Assembly: GCA_958451915.1 (NCBI GenBank)
Contig: CAUDRX010000031.1
Coordinates: forward strand, 1 to 17,858
DNA length: 17,858 nt
From: an uncultured Peptococcaceae bacterium
Lineage (GTDB): Bacteria; Bacillota; Peptococcia; Peptococcales; Peptococcaceae
Direction: 5' to 3'
Shown in pieces: positions 13,727 through 17,858 of this stretch. The position numbers and the translations under genes are program-made. Position 1 is the stretch's first letter. Each line of letters opens with the position of its first letter. The notes under the pieces are model-generated. The model saw nothing but the letters and a program-made list of their open reading frames with translations. It had not been told where the DNA came from and did no database searches.

Positions 13727-14110
13727 ATGACAAAACGTATCCTTGCTACAGAAAAAGCACCAGCTGCCCTTGGCCCATATTCTCAAGGCGTTGCAGCTGC
13801 TGGTGAGATGATCTTTGTGTCTGGTCAGATCCCGATCGATCCAGCGACAGGGGCAGTCCGTGAAGGCGGTATCGCTGCACAGACCACCCAGTGCATGGAC
13901 AATATCGCGGCCATCCTGGCAGAGGCAGGCGCAACGGTCGAAGATATCGTAAAGACGACCATCTATCTCAAGAACATGGATGATTTTGCAGTGGTCAATG
14001 AAGCATACGGCAAGTATTTTGAAAAGGATGCACCTGCCCGTGGCTGCGTAGAGGTTGCGCGTCTGCCGAAAGACATGCAGGTGGAGATCGAAGCGATCGC
14101 CGTTCGCTGA
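13727..14110 (+). CDS. ridA: RidA family enamine/imine deaminase
   Basis: RidA (YjgF/YER057c/UK114) speeds hydrolysis of reactive enamines and imines such as 2-aminoacrylate released by PLP enzymes, protecting other PLP enzymes. The 127-aa length is typical and the trimer-interface residues are present: GPYSQ (16-20), SGQIP (32-36) and ARGCVEVARLPKD with Arg105 at the catalytic position, followed by VEIEAIA with Glu120. The ATG at 13727 has GGAGGTG at 13714-13720; the open frame to 13706 lies upstream of that site. It lies between the phosphoesterase (17-nt gap) and cydA (33-nt gap), and all three are probably on one transcript. Confidence 0.95.
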   Translation: MTKRILATEKAPAALGPYSQGVAAAGEMIFVSGQIPIDPATGAVREGGIAAQTTQCMDNIAAILAEAGATVEDIVKTTIYLKNMDDFAVVNEAYGKYFEKDAPARGCVEVARLPKDMQVEIEAIAVR

Positions 14111-14143
14111 ATGAGAGGGTGAAAAAAAGAAAGGAGGATGGTT

Positions 14144-15523
14144 ATGCTTGATGCATTACTGTTGGCACGTTGGCAGTTTGCCATCACAACGGTCTACCAT
14201 TTTTTGTTTGTCCCGCTGACCCTGGGCCTGTCTATCATGACAGCAATGATCCAGACAAAATATTTTAAGACAGGCGATCCAAAGTACAAGACTATGACGA
14301 AGTTCTGGGGGAAACTTTTCCTTATCAACTTTGTACTGGGGGTTGTCACGGGTCTCGTACAGGAATTCCAGTTCGGTATGAACTGGTCAGAATATGCCCG
14401 CTTCATGGGCGATATCTTTGGGGCGCCGCTGGCGATCGAAGCACTCCTGGCGTTTTTTATCGAATCGACGTTCCTTGGCATCTGGATCTTTGGCTGGGAT
14501 CGTCTGCCAAAGGCGGTCCATCTGGCCAGTATCTGGCTGGTAGCGATCGCATCCAATCTGAGTGCGATGTGGATCCTCGTCGCCAATTCGTTCATGCAGC
14601 ATCCACAGGGCTATGTGCTCAATAACGGTCGTGTGGAGATGGATAATTTCGCTGAGATCGTCGGTAATTCTTATTTCTTCCATCAGTTTGCGCATGTTTT
14701 CACGGCGGGGCTGACGACGGCGGCGTTTTTCATGCTCGGCATCAGTGCCTATCATCTGGTGCGCAAGAAAAACCAGTCGATCATGAAGTCTTCTTTCAAA
14801 TTCGCTGCCGTTATGGGGCTCATTGCCTCTATTGCTGTGGCCGGTGTTGGCCATATGCAGGGGCAGTATCTGACAGATGAAGTGCCAATGAAGATGGCAG
14901 CCATGGAAGCCCTTTGGGAGACTGAAGAAAAGGCTCCGCTGGCGCTGGTCGCAGGCATTGATACTGAAAACCACGAAAACACGTTTGAGATCGCGATCCC
15001 TGGGGCGCTGAGCTTCATGGCACATAATAACTTCACTGAAGAGGTGCAGGGGATCAATGATCTTCAGGAACAGTATGAAGAGCAGTACGGCCCTGGCAAC
15101 TACATCCCGGATGTGCCGCTGATGTTCTGGAGTTTCCGCATTATGGTCGGCTCTGGGATGCTCCTGGTGCTTGGTGCGCTCATCGCCTGCTTCCTGGTGA
15201 AGACCAGGCGTGAGATCAAGGGTTCGAAACTGATGATGCTCTTTTTGCCATTGATGGTGTTCCCATACCTGGCAAATTCTTTTGGCTGGATCCTTACCGA
15301 AGTGGGTCGCCAGCCATGGATCGTTTACGGCCTGCAGAAAACGGCTGATGCGGTGTCGACGGTCGTTTCCGGCGGCGAAGTGTTGTTCACGCTGATCGGT
15401 TTTACACTCGTTTATCTGATCCTGGCGATCATCGACGTGAGCCTTTTGGCACGTGCTGCGAAAAAGGTGGATGACGAAGATAAGAAACCAAAAGCTGCAG
15501 AGGAGGGCTCGTTATGGATCTGA
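14144..15523 (+). CDS. cydA: Cytochrome bd ubiquinol/menaquinol oxidase subunit I
   Basis: Haem-bearing membrane subunit of cytochrome bd, which reduces O2 to water with quinol electrons. At 459 aa it is the short-Q-loop form usual in Bacillota. Key residues: haem ligand H19 in TVYHFLFVPLTLG, E99 and E107 in IEALLAFFIESTFLGIWIFGWDRL, H184 in FAHVFTAGL, M334 in FRIMVGSG, E386 in GWILTEVGRQPW, and the quinol-binding K250 and E255 in PMKMAAMEALWETE. About nine membrane helices are expected. An ATG at 14138 directly abuts the AAGGAGG site, so the ATG at 14144, six bases away, is the start. No terminator or evident promoter separates it from ridA. In an anaerobe its role is probably oxygen removal. 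Confidence 0.97.
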   Translation: MLDALLLARWQFAITTVYHFLFVPLTLGLSIMTAMIQTKYFKTGDPKYKTMTKFWGKLFLINFVLGVVTGLVQEFQFGMNWSEYARFMGDIFGAPLAIEALLAFFIESTFLGIWIFGWDRLPKAVHLASIWLVAIASNLSAMWILVANSFMQHPQGYVLNNGRVEMDNFAEIVGNSYFFHQFAHVFTAGLTTAAFFMLGISAYHLVRKKNQSIMKSSFKFAAVMGLIASIAVAGVGHMQGQYLTDEVPMKMAAMEALWETEEKAPLALVAGIDTENHENTFEIAIPGALSFMAHNNFTEEVQGINDLQEQYEEQYGPGNYIPDVPLMFWSFRIMVGSGMLLVLGALIACFLVKTRREIKGSKLMMLFLPLMVFPYLANSFGWILTEVGRQPWIVYGLQKTADAVSTVVSGGEVLFTLIGFTLVYLILAIIDVSLLARAAKKVDDEDKKPKAAEEGSLWI

Positions 15524-16521
15524 ATATTCTCTGGTTTATCCTCATTGCGGTGCTTTTCATCGGCTTTTTCTTCCTGGAAGGCTTTGACTATGGGGTGGGT
15601 GCGCTGATCCCTGTCATCGGCAAGGATGATGATGAACGCCGCGTGGTCCTCAATACCATCGGGCCTTTCTGGGATGGCAATGAGGTCTGGCTGATCACCG
15701 CAGGCGGGGCCATGTTCGCTGCTTTTCCACATGTCTATGCGACAATGTTCAGTGGCTGGTACCTGGCAATGTTCCTGATCCTCATGGCGCTGATCCTGCG
15801 TGCCACGGGTATTGAGTTCCGCAGCCAGAAGCCAAGCCTTAGCTGGCGCAAGAACTGGGACATGGTGATCGCTGTTTCTTCGATCCTTTCTGCTGTGCTC
15901 TGGGGTGTCGCTGTGTCGAACCTGGTCATTGGCGTGCCGATCGATGAGAACATGCAGTATGCCGGCAGCTTCTTTACCTTGCTGCGTCCGTTCTGTCTTC
16001 TTGGCGGTGTGATGCTGGCGCTGATCTTCCTCTATCATGGCGCCTGCTATCTCATGCTCAAAGCTGGTGAACAGAGTGTGCTGGACCGCGCACAGGGGAT
16101 CGCTGAGAAGCTGGGCCCTGTGATGATCGTGGTCACGGTTGTCTGGGTCGTGTGGGCATTTTTTGCCAGCACGATGTTCGAGAATGTACTCGCCATTGTT
16201 GCTATCGCATTGGCAGCGGTTTTGATGATCCTCTCCGTGCTCTGCACAAAGAAAAAAGCATCCGGGAAGGCGTTCATTTTCATCGCTTTGGCGATCGCAT
16301 GCTGTGTGGCCGGTGTCTTTGCCGGGATGTTCCCGAACATCATGATCTCGACGATCGATCCGTCCTACAGCCTGGATATCTACAATGCAGCGTCTTCTCC
16401 AAAGACGTTGAGTTTCATGACGAAGGTGGCGCTGACTTTGGTACCGATCGTCCTGGCTTATCAGATCTGGTCGTTCTATGTGTTCCGCGCACGTGTGACG
16501 AAAAAGTCGTTGAAGTACTGA
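15514..16521 (+). CDS. cydB: Cytochrome bd oxidase subunit II
   Basis: Second membrane subunit of cytochrome bd; it stabilises the haem core and provides a proton or oxygen path. The 335-aa length is normal. Family signatures are FFFLEGFDYGVGAL (residues 18-31), GPFWDGNEVWLI (50-61) and GGAMFAAFPHVYATMFSGWYLA. It starts 10 nt inside cydA with GAGGAGGG before the ATG, so translation is coupled and the subunits are made in equal amounts. A terminator 9 bp after the TGA separates it from cydD. Confidence 0.97.
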   Translation: MDLNILWFILIAVLFIGFFFLEGFDYGVGALIPVIGKDDDERRVVLNTIGPFWDGNEVWLITAGGAMFAAFPHVYATMFSGWYLAMFLILMALILRATGIEFRSQKPSLSWRKNWDMVIAVSSILSAVLWGVAVSNLVIGVPIDENMQYAGSFFTLLRPFCLLGGVMLALIFLYHGACYLMLKAGEQSVLDRAQGIAEKLGPVMIVVTVVWVVWAFFASTMFENVLAIVAIALAAVLMILSVLCTKKKASGKAFIFIALAIACCVAGVFAGMFPNIMISTIDPSYSLDIYNAASSPKTLSFMTKVALTLVPIVLAYQIWSFYVFRARVTKKSLKY

Positions 16522-16530
16522 TCGCAGATC

Positions 16531-16558
16531 ACGCCTCCCTCCTGGGAGGCGTTTTTTT
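16531..16558 (+). terminator. Intrinsic terminator between cydB and cydD
   Basis: ACGCCTCCC (16531-16539), loop TCCT, GGGAGGCGT (16544-16552), then seven T. It is strong by appearance yet lies inside the usual cydABDC gene set, so readthrough or a separate promoter must supply cydD. Confidence 0.92.
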
Positions 16559-16579
16559 ATGAAGGAAGGAGGGCCTGCT

Positions 16580-17858
16580 TTGGTCGATCGCAGATTATTA
16601 AAGGAAGCGCAGCGCGAACAAGTGCTTTTTGCCGCCACGGTGGTGTTCGCAGTGGGGGCGGCCGCCGCTGTGCTCTGGCAGACCTGGAGTGTGGCGGTGA
16701 TCGTCAATGGGCTGTTTCTGGAAAAGGCGGACGCGATGGCGCTCAGAGGCGCGTTTTTGACAGCACTGGCGGCCCTTGCACTGCGCATATTGCTGGAAGC
16801 ATTGGAAGAATGGTGCAGTCTGCGCCTGGCGACGCGCATCAAGGGCAGCCTGCGAGCGCGGATCATTGCCAGGCTCGGGGCTTTTTCGCCGGTGCAGGTA
16901 CATGATCTGCAGCAGGGGAAGCTCCTCAACCTGATCTTTGATGGTGTGGATACACTGGAAAGCTATTTCAGCGGATATCTGCCGCAGCTTTACAAAGCGG
17001 TGTTCATCCCGCTGCTCTTTCTCATCGTGGTCTTTCCGCGGGACCTGATCAGTGGCGTGATCATGCTCGTGACGCTGCCGCTGATCCCGTTCTTTATGGT
17101 GCTCATCGGAAAATGGACAAAGCGGGAAAGTGTGCGCCAGTGGGTACTCCTGACGCGGTTTTCCGCATTTCTGCAAGATGTTCTGCAGGGCCTTCTGGTA
17201 CTGAAGACCCTGGGACGCAGCAAGCGCCAGGGGGAGAAGATCGGTGAGATCAGCGAAGCGTATCGCCATGCCACCTTCCAGGTGCAGAAATGGGCTTTTA
17301 TCTCTTCGCTTGCCCTTGAGCTGGTGGCGACGATCTCTATTGCGATGGTGGCGGTTGGCCTGGGGCTCAGGCTCTGTGAAGGGACGCTGACTTTCCTCAT
17401 CGCCTTCTATGTGCTGCTTCTGGCACCGGAGTACTACCAGCCGATGCGCACGCTGGGGCAATATTTTCATGCCGGCATCAATGCGCAGGAGGCCAGCAAG
17501 AGCATCTATGCTTTTCTGGAGACTGAAGCCTGGACGATGCCGGCGGGGGACTATGCTGAGGAACGGATCCGCGAGATCCGTTTCGAGCACGTCAGCTATC
17601 GCTATCCTGGCGCAGCAAAGGATGCCGTACAGGATGTTTCGCTTTCGCTCACAACAGGTCGGTCGCTGGCCTTTGCCGGTGACAGCGGCAGCGGCAAGAC
17701 AACCCTGATGATGCTGGCTTTGGGTTATTTGACGCCGACGGCAGGCAATATCTATGTCAACGGTGTGCCGCTGGCGGAGTGGCGGTTGGCGGCTTATCAC
17801 GAGCGGCTGGCGGCAGTCCTGCAGACACCGTATATTTTTAATGGTACGGTGATAGAGA
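16580..17858 (+). CDS. cydD: CydD, thiol reductant ABC exporter subunit (partial, C-terminus beyond right edge)
   Basis: The frame is open to the window edge (426 codons, no stop). CydD pairs with CydC to form an ABC exporter of cysteine/glutathione-type thiols, with haem-linked activity, needed to assemble cytochrome bd. The membrane domain has about six helices (residues about 15-330) and includes the YYQPMRTLGQYFHAG stretch common in CydD. The ATPase domain starts with IRFEHVSYRYPG, has Walker A GDSGSGKTT (367-375) and the Q-loop VLQTPYIFNG; signature and Walker B lie outside the window. I choose the TTG at 16580 because AAGGAGGG ends 6 nt before it. An in-frame ATG at 16559 would add seven residues but sits directly on the terminator's T tract with no ribosome binding site. 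The location after cydAB supports the name over a generic ABC exporter. Confidence 0.9.
   Translation, partial: MVDRRLLKEAQREQVLFAATVVFAVGAAAAVLWQTWSVAVIVNGLFLEKADAMALRGAFLTALAALALRILLEALEEWCSLRLATRIKGSLRARIIARLGAFSPVQVHDLQQGKLLNLIFDGVDTLESYFSGYLPQLYKAVFIPLLFLIVVFPRDLISGVIMLVTLPLIPFFMVLIGKWTKRESVRQWVLLTRFSAFLQDVLQGLLVLKTLGRSKRQGEKIGEISEAYRHATFQVQKWAFISSLALELVATISIAMVAVGLGLRLCEGTLTFLIAFYVLLLAPEYYQPMRTLGQYFHAGINAQEASKSIYAFLETEAWTMPAGDYAEERIREIRFEHVSYRYPGAAKDAVQDVSLSLTTGRSLAFAGDSGSGKTTLMMLALGYLTPTAGNIYVNGVPLAEWRLAAYHERLAAVLQTPYIFNGTVIE

Noticed and set aside
15412..16929. 505-codon open frame on the minus strand opposite cydB and cydD
   Set aside because: It crosses the cydB terminator and lies antisense to well-supported genes; the residues are His/Gln/Arg-rich as expected for a shadow frame.
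16598..17800. 400-codon open frame on the minus strand opposite cydD
   Set aside because: It is a shadow of cydD, whose own frame has clear ABC exporter motifs and continues past the window edge.
1..17858. General reassignment of TAG as a sense codon
   Set aside because: TAG also ends the methyltransferase, the 143-aa membrane protein and uppP at natural family lengths, so it is a normal stop here; only local readthrough or gene decay remains possible.

Overview
The window is an ordinary chromosomal segment of a Bacillota (Firmicutes) bacterium with mid-range GC, most likely an anaerobe of the Clostridia or Negativicutes. This rests on strong AGGAGG-type ribosome binding sites, a perfect HrcA/CIRCE operator, sigma-A promoters, occasional TTG starts, UppP, and a cytochrome bd system used by anaerobes to consume traces of oxygen. 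The genus cannot be fixed from the sequence alone. I see no rRNA, tRNA, CRISPR, insertion sequence or phage gene.

Left part (1-3725). A membrane-anchored XRE-type regulator, cut by the left edge, is followed on the same strand by htpG (Hsp90). htpG has its own sigma-A promoter overlapped by a perfect CIRCE element and ends in an intrinsic terminator. Next comes a CPBP-family membrane protease gene broken by an in-frame TAG directly before its catalytic Glu-Glu motif.

Middle part (3726-8130). A cysteine-rich flavodoxin-like oxidoreductase converges on a MATE efflux pump across a shared bidirectional terminator. The MATE gene and a SAM-dependent methyltransferase are transcribed divergently from back-to-back consensus promoters, and a 19-bp palindrome lies just downstream of the MATE -10 box. 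Then comes a compact, terminator-bounded unit: a 76-aa XRE repressor preceded by three copies of TGAAG-N4-CTTCA, then three consecutive small membrane-protein frames sharing a D-E-R motif. The second of these is interrupted by an in-frame TAG. This unit is the least explained and most interesting part of the window.

Right-middle part (8131-12735). A MerR-family regulator precedes a one-gene ABC exporter whose promoter has the 19-bp spacer typical of MerR-activated promoters, with its -35 box inside the merR stop codon. On the other strand, uppP (undecaprenyl-diphosphate phosphatase) and an M20 amidohydrolase form an operon.

Right part (12881-17858). A metallophosphoesterase, RidA, and cydA-cydB run close together on the plus strand. 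An intrinsic terminator follows cydB, then cydD begins and runs off the right edge. This is the cytochrome bd oxidase plus the first half of its CydDC assembly exporter. The terminator probably sets a lower level for the exporter than for the oxidase.
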